Source: Solobacterium sp. (GTDB taxonomy: Bacteria; Bacillota_I; Bacilli_A; Erysipelotrichales; Erysipelotrichaceae). Taken from it: DNA of 5,452 nt. The notes under the pieces were generated by a model. The model was not told where the DNA came from. It did no database searches and saw only the letters and a list, made by a program, of their open reading frames with translations. The DNA is taken from assembly GCA_016291725.1 (NCBI GenBank), contig JAEEYJ010000031.1:1-5452 (forward strand), in the 5' to 3' direction. This document shows positions 1 through 5,452 of the stretch, in pieces; the stretch's first letter is position 1, and each line of letters starts with the position of its first letter. The translations under genes and the position numbers were made by a program.

Positions 1-66
1 GACGGCGAGTTCTCCATCATCCGCAAGGGCAAGAGAAACTGGTTCCTGCTGACATTCGGCGAGTAG
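1..66 (+). CDS. C-terminal end of an unrecognised protein (partial, 5' end outside window)
   Basis: Frame 1 is open from the first base and ends at TAG (64-66), giving 21 residues that end in NWFLLTFGE. The tail mixes basic residues (RKGKR) with a short hydrophobic strand. That is too little to assign a family, and I do not recognise it. It is supported as a real gene end by its co-directional orientation and by the strong hairpin terminator beginning 12 nt after the stop. The start and most of the gene lie upstream of the window. Confidence 0.6.
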   Translation, partial: DGEFSIIRKGKRNWFLLTFGE

Positions 67-77
67 AAAGGATACAG

Positions 78-104
78 AAGGGGATACACAGAGTATCCCT
101 TTTT
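78..104 (+). terminator. Rho-independent terminator after the partial upstream gene
   Basis: A perfect 7-bp stem, GGGATAC (81-87) with GTATCCC (93-99), encloses the 5-nt loop ACAGA and is followed by five T residues (100-104). The stem can be extended by pairing AAG (78-80) with the first T residues. The position 12 nt after the TAG of the partial gene fits intrinsic termination of that transcript. A -10 box follows 12 nt after the T tract, so terminator and next promoter form one compact module. Confidence 0.9.
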
Positions 105-116
105 ATTGTGCAATAG

Positions 117-122
117 TATAAT
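117..122 (+). promoter_or_regulatory. Candidate sigma-A -10 box (TATAAT) for the lipoprotein-GNAT-esterase operon
   Basis: A consensus TATAAT lies just downstream of the terminator T tract. Transcription from it would start near 129 and leave a leader of about 65 nt before the lipoprotein ATG at 194. At 17-bp spacing the -35 position (94-99) falls in the terminator stem and reads TATCCC, which is a poor match to TTGACA. There is no TG at the extended -10 position. Activity therefore rests on the -10 match and on the location. Confidence 0.5.
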
Positions 123-143
123 GAAAGGCAGCACACCACGGAC

Positions 144-171
144 TTGTCTGTAGGTTTCAATATGGTTTAAT
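144..171 (+). promoter_or_regulatory. Alternative promoter candidate: TTGTCT, 16 bp, TGg-TTTAAT
   Basis: TTGTCT (144-149) and TTTAAT (166-171) are separated by 16 bp. A TG at 163-164 is correctly placed for an extended -10. Start of transcription would be near 178, right at the ribosome binding site of the lipoprotein, leaving a leader of only about 16 nt. It is a weaker -10 than TATAAT at 117-122 but has the better -35. I cannot tell from sequence which of the two is used, or whether both are. Confidence 0.3.
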
Positions 172-193
172 AAAGAAAAGGGAGAACTCGAAC

Positions 194-1417
194 ATGAAAA
201 AGATAATGGCTGCGCTTCTGGCTCTTTCGCTTGCGGCGTGCAAGGCAGACAGCCCGGAAGCTGTCCTTAAGCAGGCGTATGAAAAGGACAAAGATACCCA
301 GTCCCTGACCATGGACGGTGAAATGGGCATTGGTGTCAACGTCGAAGGGTTTGAACTGAACATTCCTGTGGATATCAGGATTCTGTCAGACAAGCATGAT
401 CTGGATACGGTAACGGATGATGAGTCCTACATGGAGTTTTCCATGTCCCTGCTCGGTGAATCCGCCGCAATGAAGCTTTGGATTGTGGACGGCGTGATGT
501 ATATGGATGCGAACGGTTCCAAGAACAAATCCGACCTGGAGATCACGGACCCGGAAAACAGGCCGGATATGGAAAAGATCCTCACGGATCTGCTCTCAGC
601 CATGGATGATCTGAAAATGGAGAAGGACGGGGGCAATACCATCGTCACCGGCAAACTGAACAAGGACAAGCTGCTTGGTCTGATGAAGGACATCGTTGCC
701 CAGTACGGAAACGAAGAATCGTTCGGATCCCTGGAAGAAGCGCTGAAGAGCCTTGAGTTCGGAGACATGCGCATTGTGATCGGCCAGGACGGCTACATTT
801 CCCGCATTGAATCCGGCGGAACCATAACGATTGAGAATACGGCCGGCAACATTACGGTTGCGTTCGACCTGAAGGACCGCAACAGCACAACGATTCCAGC
901 AGTCAATCCAGCGGAGTTTGAAACGGCAGCGCAGGAAGACATCATGGATGATCTCATGGATGAGACGGTCCTGCCGGGCGGCGATGAGACGGATTTTGAG
1001 TTTGATGACTATACCACGCAGATCTGGTTTGATGATGGTGCAGAATACTGGATCCGTTCTCCGGAAGCACTCGGTGTATCGCTCTACTTCGATGATGAAC
1101 AGCAGCAGCTGTACTTCTTCGATGACGCGGTCATCGGTGCCGGTATGTTCCTGGATACAACCATGATGATCACAGCTGCACAGGAGATTGTCGGTGATAC
1201 GGAGCACTACCGCGTCCTGCGCTATGCAGAAGACCGTGGAATGAACATTCTGGAAGGAATCTGCACGAATGAATCAGACCTGATGTATGCCGGCAGCCAG
1301 TTCCTGCTCGTTCTCTATCCGGAAAAAACGTACAGTCTGATCATTTTCAGTGACACAGAAGATCCGGACCGCTTCTCGGAAGTCATGAAGCAGGTTGACT
1401 TCGATCTGGCACACTGA
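194..1417 (+). CDS. Acidic two-part surface lipoprotein, function unknown (possibly DUF6612-like N-terminal half)
   Basis: The 407-residue product begins with a lipoprotein signal: Lys2-Lys3, a hydrophobic stretch, and the lipobox LAAC at residues 13-16. Cys16 is thus the expected lipidated residue and the mature protein sits on the outer face of the membrane. Residues about 20-240 alternate beta-strand-like and helical segments (SLTMDGEMGI near 38, KLWIVDGVMYMDANG near 94, repeated acidic turns). This resembles the lipoproteins annotated as DUF6612 or LolA/LppX-like in Firmicutes, which is an impression and not a search result. A strongly acidic linker (248-272, 12 of 25 residues Asp or Glu, no Lys or Arg) leads to a second region (about 273-407) that I do not recognise. 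The ATG is chosen because it gives the signal peptide and follows AAGGGAGA (178-185) at suitable spacing. It is first in an apparent operon, 29 nt before the GNAT gene with no terminator between. Confidence 0.88.
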   Translation: MKKIMAALLALSLAACKADSPEAVLKQAYEKDKDTQSLTMDGEMGIGVNVEGFELNIPVDIRILSDKHDLDTVTDDESYMEFSMSLLGESAAMKLWIVDGVMYMDANGSKNKSDLEITDPENRPDMEKILTDLLSAMDDLKMEKDGGNTIVTGKLNKDKLLGLMKDIVAQYGNEESFGSLEEALKSLEFGDMRIVIGQDGYISRIESGGTITIENTAGNITVAFDLKDRNSTTIPAVNPAEFETAAQEDIMDDLMDETVLPGGDETDFEFDDYTTQIWFDDGAEYWIRSPEALGVSLYFDDEQQQLYFFDDAVIGAGMFLDTTMMITAAQEIVGDTEHYRVLRYAEDRGMNILEGICTNESDLMYAGSQFLLVLYPEKTYSLIIFSDTEDPDRFSEVMKQVDFDLAH

Positions 1418-1432
1418 TCAGCACAGCACAGG

Positions 1433-1440
1433 AAAGGAGG
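1433..1440 (+). promoter_or_regulatory. Strong ribosome binding site (AAAGGAGG) fixing the GNAT start
   Basis: AAAGGAGG is a near-complete match to the anti-Shine-Dalgarno sequence and lies 6 nt before the ATG at 1447. It is the strongest such site in the window and fixes that ATG as the start. No terminator or promoter-like sequence is apparent in the 29-nt gap after the lipoprotein stop. Confidence 0.9.
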
Positions 1441-1446
1441 TACTGT

Positions 1447-1971
1447 ATGCGGCGGTATTTTATTGAATCCGACAGGATCGGCTTCTCTGCCTGGACACCC
1501 GAAGATCTGGATGACGCACTCAGTCTGTTTTCCAATCCGAAGGTAGCGAAGTATCTCTGCGCCAAGGGTTTCTACACAGATGAAGAAATCATTGCGCGCA
1601 TCTACAATGAAATGGATAACCAGAACGAGAACGGAATCCAGTACTGGCCTATGTATCTCAAGGAGACAGGGGAGTTCATCGGATGCTGCGGACTGCATAT
1701 GGCAGAGAAGAAGTCCGCAAGGGAGATCGGCTTCGATCTAAAGGAAGAGTACTGGCACAACGGCCTGGCATCCGAAGCCGCAAGAAGGGTGATCGTCTAT
1801 GCCTTCGATTACCTGCACATCAAGGAACTCCATGCCCGGGTTCACCCGGAGAATGCATCTTCCTTGAAGCTGGTGCGCTCACTCGGCTTCGAACATGTGG
1901 ATGACTTCTTCGATGAACCATCCGGGCTGATGTTCATGCGCTTCAAGATGATCCATGGGTACCAGATGTAG
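1447..1971 (+). CDS. GNAT-family N-acetyltransferase, RimJ/RimL-like (Acetyltransf_3 type)
   Basis: The 174-residue length is typical of stand-alone RimJ/RimL-like acetyltransferases, which move an acetyl group from acetyl-CoA to an amine on a protein N terminus or a small molecule in the cytoplasm. The layout fits: an N-terminal strand and helix (FSAWTPEDLDDALSLF, residues 13-28), a central strand (EFIGCCGLHM, 76-85), then motif A, where EIGFDLKEEYWHNGLASEA (93-111) holds an N-G-L-A variant of the acetyl-CoA-binding Q/R-x-x-G-x-G/A loop. The C-terminal part has the usual PENASSLKLVRSLGFEHV (134-151), in which the Asn-x-x-S-x-x-L helix packs on CoA. The substrate cannot be read from sequence. 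It lies between the lipoprotein and esterase genes, the latter starting 9 nt after its TAG, so co-transcription is likely. Confidence 0.93.
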   Translation: MRRYFIESDRIGFSAWTPEDLDDALSLFSNPKVAKYLCAKGFYTDEEIIARIYNEMDNQNENGIQYWPMYLKETGEFIGCCGLHMAEKKSAREIGFDLKEEYWHNGLASEAARRVIVYAFDYLHIKELHARVHPENASSLKLVRSLGFEHVDDFFDEPSGLMFMRFKMIHGYQM

Positions 1972-1975
1972 GAGG
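1970..1975 (+). promoter_or_regulatory. Ribosome binding site AGGAGG overlapping the GNAT stop codon
   Basis: The last two bases of the GNAT TAG (1969-1971) are the first two of AGGAGG, 5 nt before the esterase ATG at 1981. Ribosomes ending the GNAT frame therefore stop on the next gene's initiation site, which points to translational coupling and fixes the esterase start. Confidence 0.85.
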
Positions 1976-1980
1976 CGGAA

Positions 1981-2868
1981 ATGTCGGAACTGACGGATAA
2001 ACTGATCAAGCAGTTCACAGAATCCGATGATCTCAGGGACAGCGGACAGAAAACACCGGAGGATGCGGTACGGTACGATGATCTGGTCTACGGAGATGAT
2101 TCCGTACACCAGGTCCTGGATGTCTATCGCCCGCGCGGAAAGGAAGGATTCCTGCCGGTGATTATCAGTGTCCACGGCGGCGGCTGGTTCTACGGCAACA
2201 AGGAGCGCTATCAGTGGTACTGTCTGTCCCTGGTAAAATATGGTTTTGCGGTCATCAACTTCACGTACCGGCTGATGCCTGAGCATACGTTCCCGTCACC
2301 GCTGGAAGACCTTAATCTGGTCATGGAGTGGATGATTGCCCATGCGGATGACTATGGATTTGATACAGACCGGGTGTTCCTGGTCGGTGATTCTGCCGGA
2401 GGGCAGATTGCCGGTTCCTATACAGGAATCATCTGTGATCCTGTCTATGCGTCTGCCTTCCCGTTCCATGTGCCGCAGGGATTCCGTCTGCGCGGTGCAG
2501 CACTGAACTGCGGAATCTATACTAAAGACGCATTGTTCGCACCGGGCAGCGATCTGACGCTCATGGATGAATACATCCCGGGACATACGGAACGGGAAGA
2601 AGACCTGATGGATGTCACCCTGCATATCAATGCCCAGTGGCCGCCTGTCTTCGTCATGAGTGCAGCACAGGATTATCTGAAGCCGCAGGCCTTGGTGCTC
2701 GCCGGCGTACTGGCAGAGAAGAACGTACCTTTCCTGCTGCGGATCCATGCGGATGAAAAGCAGCCGCTGGCACATGTATTCCACTGTGATCTGCGCCTCA
2801 GGCAGGCAGAGGAAGCCAACCGGGAAGAATGTTGCTTCTTCCTGGATCTTTGCAAGGACAGGGGATAA
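1981..2868 (+). CDS. Alpha/beta hydrolase, HSL/acetyl-esterase type (carboxylesterase)
   Basis: The 295-residue protein has no signal peptide and is expected in the cytoplasm. Motifs appear in family order: HGGGW (65-69), the oxyanion-hole signature of hormone-sensitive-lipase-like esterases; YRLMPEHTFPSPLED (96-110), the conserved stretch after it; and GDSAGG (136-141), the nucleophile elbow with Ser138. VMSAAQDYLKP (225-235) supplies the likely acid Asp231, and LAHVFH (263-268) the likely catalytic His265. The triad therefore looks intact. Family members hydrolyse short acyl esters, including acetylated sugars, sterols or xenobiotics; the substrate here is not evident. It is the last gene of the operon with the GNAT and lipoprotein genes. 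Its final codon and stop lie inside the stem of the following terminator. Confidence 0.93.
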   Translation: MSELTDKLIKQFTESDDLRDSGQKTPEDAVRYDDLVYGDDSVHQVLDVYRPRGKEGFLPVIISVHGGGWFYGNKERYQWYCLSLVKYGFAVINFTYRLMPEHTFPSPLEDLNLVMEWMIAHADDYGFDTDRVFLVGDSAGGQIAGSYTGIICDPVYASAFPFHVPQGFRLRGAALNCGIYTKDALFAPGSDLTLMDEYIPGHTEREEDLMDVTLHINAQWPPVFVMSAAQDYLKPQALVLAGVLAEKNVPFLLRIHADEKQPLAHVFHCDLRLRQAEEANREECCFFLDLCKDRG

Positions 2869-2888
2869 TCGAAAGATTGTCCCTTTTT
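2861..2888 (+). terminator. Rho-independent terminator with GAAA tetraloop, overlapping the esterase stop codon
   Basis: GGGATAATC (2862-2870) pairs with GATTGTCCC (2875-2883) over nine base pairs with one T-G wobble. The stem encloses a GAAA loop, a stable GNRA type closed by C-G, and is followed by five T residues (2884-2888). The esterase TAA (2866-2868) sits in the 5' arm, so the hairpin begins before the stop. It should end the lipoprotein-GNAT-esterase transcript and separates it from the next operon, whose promoter follows at once. Confidence 0.92.
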
Positions 2889-2898
2889 ATTTGCATGA

Positions 2899-2907
2899 TG
2901 CTATAAT
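2899..2907 (+). promoter_or_regulatory. Perfect extended -10 promoter (TGcTATAAT) for the lipoprotein-flippase-rsuA operon
   Basis: TG at 2899-2900, one base, then consensus TATAAT at 2902-2907 make a full extended -10 element, which can work with a poor -35. The 17-bp -35 position (2879-2884, GTCCCT) is weak, and TTGTCC at 2877-2882 would need 19-bp spacing. Transcription is expected to start about 2913-2916, at or next to the ATG at 2916. No Shine-Dalgarno sequence precedes that ATG, so a leaderless mRNA is the simplest reading. Confidence 0.7.
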
Positions 2908-2915
2908 TGTTCCGT

Positions 2916-3440
2916 ATGAAGAAGATAACAGCGCTTTTTTTGTCATTGCTCCTGCTGACCGGCTGTGCGAAGAAGGACAACGAACAGACAGCCGCAATGA
3001 CAGCGTATGAAGGATACTACCAGTCCGTGCTGGACGCGACGCACTTCAATGAGTCATCCCAGTACTTTGATATTGATCTGGACCTGGTGAAGATGAACAG
3101 CGGCATCTATCACTACTACGTGGTCATCGATCAGCCGCGGATCGCAATGTACAACATCAAGGCTCTGGTCGTTGAGGATTCCGTGCCTTTTGAAGAAGCT
3201 GTGAAGATGATGCCGACACTGGGCATCTTCGGCAGTGATGTCTATCATATGATCCCCTATCAGTCCAACAAGGATGCGAACTACTACAAAGGCATTGTCC
3301 TCAGCGGAGAATCAGACGGTACGCTGCAGAGCATCCGGTTTGTCATTGAGTGGACGGACAGGAACAGATCGGTCTACAACCGGCAGTATTTCGAGCTTCC
3401 GCTGGATTATACCAGGGCCGATGCAGGTGAAGCAGAATGA
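2916..3440 (+). CDS. Small lipoprotein of unknown function, first gene of the flippase operon
   Basis: From ATG 2916 the product has 174 residues. It opens with MKK, a Leu-rich stretch and lipobox LTGC (14-17), so Cys17 should be lipidated and the protein anchored outside the membrane. The mature part has Tyr-rich, strand-like segments (IYHYYVVIDQPRIAMYNIKALVVED near 75-99; SIRFVIEWTDRNRSVYNRQYFELPLDY near 139-165), suggesting a small beta-rich domain. I do not recognise the family. A TTG at 2907 would add three residues, but it lies in the -10 box and has no ribosome binding site, and MKKITALF is a textbook signal start, so ATG 2916 is preferred. A run of seven T (2935-2941) lies in the signal-peptide codons. 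The gene overlaps the flippase gene by 4 nt (ATGA), so the two are almost certainly co-translated. A role linked to cell-wall precursor export is only an inference from that context. Confidence 0.85.
   Translation: MKKITALFLSLLLLTGCAKKDNEQTAAMTAYEGYYQSVLDATHFNESSQYFDIDLDLVKMNSGIYHYYVVIDQPRIAMYNIKALVVEDSVPFEEAVKMMPTLGIFGSDVYHMIPYQSNKDANYYKGIVLSGESDGTLQSIRFVIEWTDRNRSVYNRQYFELPLDYTRADAGEAE
3425..3430 (+). promoter_or_regulatory. Ribosome binding site AGGTGA inside the lipoprotein gene, serving the flippase
   Basis: AGGTGA matches the 3' half of the AGGAGGTGA consensus and lies 6 nt before ATG 3437, within the last codons of the small lipoprotein gene. Together with the ATGA stop-start overlap it supports coupled translation and this choice of flippase start. 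Confidence 0.65.
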
Positions 3441-5092
3441 CGGAGCAGCAGAGGGAGAGAACCAGACAGTCATTTATTGTCGGATCGCTGACGAGTTCGG
3501 CAGGCGTTTTCCTGTCCAAGGCGATCGGACTTTTTTATATGGTGCCGTTTACCGCTCTGGCTACAGAAGAGAACATGGCGTTCTACTCTGCACCGTATTC
3601 CTACTACAGCATTCTGCTGCAGATCTGCTCCGCCGGCATTCCTTTTGCGGCAGCAGCGGTCATTGCCAAGTACGCTAGCCGGAATGACTGGAAGACGGTG
3701 ATGCTCGCCCGCAAGATCTCCAAGGGCATTCTCTGCGTATCCGGCTTTGTCTTCGCCGTTATGTTTGCGCTGCTGTCCGGCATTCTGTCCCGTTCGACAC
3801 TCGGTCCGCTGGCAGAGCCGCAGGACATCCTGATCATGCAGAAATCATTCATGATCCTGTCTATGGCGCTGTTCCTGGTTCCGCTGCTGTCTTCCTACCG
3901 GAGCTTCTATCAGGGTCTGAAGGATCTGCGTGTATACGCGGATTCCCAGGTCATTGAACAGCTGGGAAGGGTGATTTCCCTGCTCGGACTGGGTTTCATT
4001 GCGGTACGCATCCTGCATATGGCAAGCATCTATGCCGTATACATGGCTGTACTTGCGACATCGATCGGGGCTATGATAGCCATCTTCTTCTATGACCGCT
4101 ATGACCGCCGGAACATCGGCCATTACCGCCGGCTTGCCCGGGCTCAGGAGAGATCAACGGTTGAGAGCAGCGAACTGCTCAAGGAAATCCTGATCTTCGG
4201 ACTGCCGTTCCTCATCGGTTCGATCGTGGGCAACTCCCAGCAGCTCGTCAATACCCGCTACTTTGTCAATGTAGCGACAGAACTCGGTATGCCCTATGCG
4301 GATGCCAAGCTGCTGTACGGCATCATCCAGCTGCAGTGCGACAAGCTGACCTCCATCCCGCAGGTGCTGGGTATGGGGTTTTCCGCCGGTATTGTGCCCT
4401 ATATGACCATTGCCCTGGAAACAAAGAACTACACCCAGCTGCGCAGGAATGTCCGTGAATGCCTGGAAACAACATTGTTCATCGGCATGCCGGTCTGCTT
4501 CATTATGCTGGTGCTTGCCCGCCCGGTGTACTACGTCATGTACGGCGGGGCGAATCTGGACTACGGTGAAATCTGTCTGCAGGTTGCGGCGGTTCTGGCT
4601 CTGGTGACAACGATCACACCGATCTGCAGTTCCATGATGATGACGCTGAAGCTGCGCAAGGAAAGCATCATCTATCTGTGCTGCGGGTTCCTGATCAAAG
4701 CCGCAACATTCTATCCGATGATGAAATACACGGGATATACCGGTGCGATTACATCGAGCATCTTCTGCTCGCTGTCCATCATCTATCTGGATCTGGCCAA
4801 GCTCAGCAGCAAGTTCGGTGTGAGCTACCGGCAGACCGGTGTCTATTTCCTGCGCATTCTGACGGCCTGCCTGGCGATGAACGGCGGATTTGCCATACTG
4901 CGCATTCTGGGCTTTACCATCACCGAGGCATCCCGTCTCAAAGCGCTGATTCAGCTGGGTGTCTACGGCATTGTCGGTATGGTCATCTATCTGGCGGCAG
5001 CGAATATGCTGAAGATACCGCAGGGAATCTTCCGCAAGTCCCTGAAGGAAATCGCTGATCCGTATATCAGCAGGCTGCGCAGAAGATCATGA
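3437..5092 (+). CDS. MurJ/YtgP-like lipid II flippase (MOP superfamily, SpoVB/polysaccharide exporter type)
   Basis: The 551-residue integral membrane protein is the size of the YtgP/SpoVB branch of the MOP exporters, whose members move lipid-linked peptidoglycan precursor (lipid II) across the cytoplasmic membrane. The family entry stretch appears at residues 10-41 ([20 protein letters not shown] onward into [11 protein letters not shown]). [26 protein letters not shown] (154-179) matches the conserved FYQG...SQVIEQ-RV block after the fourth helix. A basic cytoplasmic loop (about 220-246) separates two halves, and the second begins [19 protein letters not shown] (248-266). Many hydrophobic segments follow, at about 343-368, 379-401, 409-428, 433-455, 467-492 and 501-524, consistent with about 14 helices. 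It may instead be an exporter of another lipid-linked glycan, since SpoVB-type relatives differ in cargo. It shares ATGA overlaps with both neighbours. Confidence 0.9.
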   Translation: MTEQQRERTRQSFIVGSLTSSAGVFLSKAIGLFYMVPFTALATEENMAFYSAPYSYYSILLQICSAGIPFAAAAVIAKYASRNDWKTVMLARKISKGILCVSGFVFAVMFALLSGILSRSTLGPLAEPQDILIMQKSFMILSMALFLVPLLSSYRSFYQGLKDLRVYADSQVIEQLGRVISLLGLGFIAVRILHMASIYAVYMAVLATSIGAMIAIFFYDRYDRRNIGHYRRLARAQERSTVESSELLKEILIFGLPFLIGSIVGNSQQLVNTRYFVNVATELGMPYADAKLLYGIIQLQCDKLTSIPQVLGMGFSAGIVPYMTIALETKNYTQLRRNVRECLETTLFIGMPVCFIMLVLARPVYYVMYGGANLDYGEICLQVAAVLALVTTITPICSSMMMTLKLRKESIIYLCCGFLIKAATFYPMMKYTGYTGAITSSIFCSLSIIYLDLAKLSSKFGVSYRQTGVYFLRILTACLAMNGGFAILRILGFTITEASRLKALIQLGVYGIVGMVIYLAAANMLKIPQGIFRKSLKEIADPYISRLRRRS

Positions 5093-5452
5093 GGCTGGAC
5101 AAATACCTGCGGGACTGCGGATACGGAACACGCAGTGAAATCCGCCGGATGGTCAGAAACGGCAGGGTAAGCGTCAATGAGTCCATTGTGAATGATCCGG
5201 CAGCCATCATCGACGAAGCAGCCGACAGCGTACTTGTGGACGGCAGGGAACTGGTCTACACCCAGTATGTCTGGTTCATGCTGAACAAGCCGGCCGGATA
5301 CATCACTGCCAATAAGGGCAAGGTGCCGACGGTCATGGATCTGATTCCTGAACCATATCTGAATCTGTATCCGGTAGGCAGGCTGGACAAGGACACGGAA
5401 GGGCTGCTGCTGATCACCAATGACGGTATGCTCGGCCACAGTCTCCTGTCGC
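5089..5452 (+). CDS. rsuA: 16S rRNA pseudouridine synthase, RsuA-like (partial, 3' end outside window)
   Basis: The first 121 codons are present. An N-terminal S4 RNA-binding domain, [20 protein letters not shown] onward through NGRVSVNE (about 1-58, ending near VDGRELVY), is followed by the linker strand [14 protein letters not shown] (61-74). The catalytic motif is [18 protein letters not shown] (96-113), in which Asp100 of GRLD is the expected catalytic aspartate. This order is that of RsuA/RluB-type enzymes, which convert a specific uridine to pseudouridine; RsuA itself acts on 16S U516. RluB and similar enzymes remain possible because the rest is cut off. The start ATG (5089-5091) overlaps the flippase TGA in an ATGA and has no clear Shine-Dalgarno sequence, so initiation probably depends on coupling. 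An RsuA-like gene beside ytgP is, to my recollection, also seen in Bacillus (ytzG-ytgP). Confidence 0.93.
   Translation, partial: MRLDKYLRDCGYGTRSEIRRMVRNGRVSVNESIVNDPAAIIDEAADSVLVDGRELVYTQYVWFMLNKPAGYITANKGKVPTVMDLIPEPYLNLYPVGRLDKDTEGLLLITNDGMLGHSLLS

Noticed and set aside
67..193. Riboswitch or small RNA in the leader before the first lipoprotein
   Set aside because: Apart from the terminator, two promoter candidates and a 6-bp dyad, I see no conserved aptamer sequence or second hairpin-plus-T-tract near the start codon.
596..1207. Long open frame (203 codons) on the - strand inside the first lipoprotein gene
   Set aside because: It is fully antisense to a gene with a clear signal peptide and ribosome binding site. 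Its translation is rich in Cys, His and Arg with no recognisable domain, as expected for a shadow frame in moderate-GC DNA.
2296..2784. Open frame of 162 codons on the - strand inside the esterase gene
   Set aside because: It is antisense to an esterase with all catalytic motifs in order, it has no recognisable motif, and its composition is of shadow type.
2907..2915. TTG start three codons upstream of the small lipoprotein ATG
   Set aside because: The TTG begins in the last base of the TATAAT box, so it would lie upstream of the expected transcript start. It has no ribosome binding site, and MKK at ATG 2916 is the normal signal-peptide start.
3274..3678. Open frame of 134 codons on the + strand across the small lipoprotein-flippase junction
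   Set aside because: It is out of frame with both genes, lies wholly within them, and its Arg/Ser-rich product has no domain.
4987..5439. Open frame of 150 codons on the - strand across the flippase-rsuA junction
   Set aside because: It spans two well-supported + strand genes with conserved motifs, and its product is not recognisable.
5089..5452. Pseudouridine synthase as a truncated gene or pseudogene
   Set aside because: The frame is open to the last base and the S4 and GRLD motifs are intact. It is cut by the window edge only.

Overview
The window reads as a compact, gene-dense chromosomal stretch of a Gram-positive bacterium of the Firmicutes (Bacillota). Evidence: two Lgt/Lsp-type lipoproteins with LAAC and LTGC lipoboxes, strong AGGAGG-type ribosome binding sites, hairpin-plus-T-tract terminators, TATAAT -10 boxes, and a YtgP/SpoVB-type lipid II flippase next to an RsuA-type pseudouridine synthase. 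Base composition looks moderate (about half G+C), so an Erysipelotrichia-like or moderate-GC clostridial lineage is possible, but this is an inference. All genes lie on the + strand.

Layout: (1) 1-66, the last 21 codons of an unrecognised gene, closed by a hairpin terminator (78-104). (2) A candidate promoter follows directly (TATAAT at 117-122, with a second candidate at 144-171). It opens an apparent three-gene operon: a 407-residue lipoprotein (194-1417), a RimJ/RimL-like GNAT acetyltransferase (1447-1971) and an alpha/beta hydrolase of the HSL-like esterase type (1981-2868). The operon ends in a terminator with a GAAA loop whose 5' arm contains the esterase stop codon. (3) A perfect extended -10 promoter (TGcTATAAT, 2899-2907) sits just after that terminator, only 8 nt before the next ATG. 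It opens a second operon: a small lipoprotein of unknown function (2916-3440), a MurJ/YtgP-like flippase (3437-5092) and the start of a 16S rRNA pseudouridine synthase (5089 to the window end). Both junctions are 4-nt ATGA overlaps.

How the genes fit: the second operon pairs envelope assembly (lipid II export) with an extracytoplasmic lipoprotein and a ribosome-modification enzyme. The first groups a surface lipoprotein with two small-molecule enzymes of unknown substrate. I see no CRISPR array, mobile element, tRNA or rRNA. The points most worth a second look are the apparently leaderless start of the small lipoprotein, the near-identical terminator-promoter modules ahead of both lipoproteins, and the translational coupling of an uncharacterised lipoprotein to a MurJ-type flippase.
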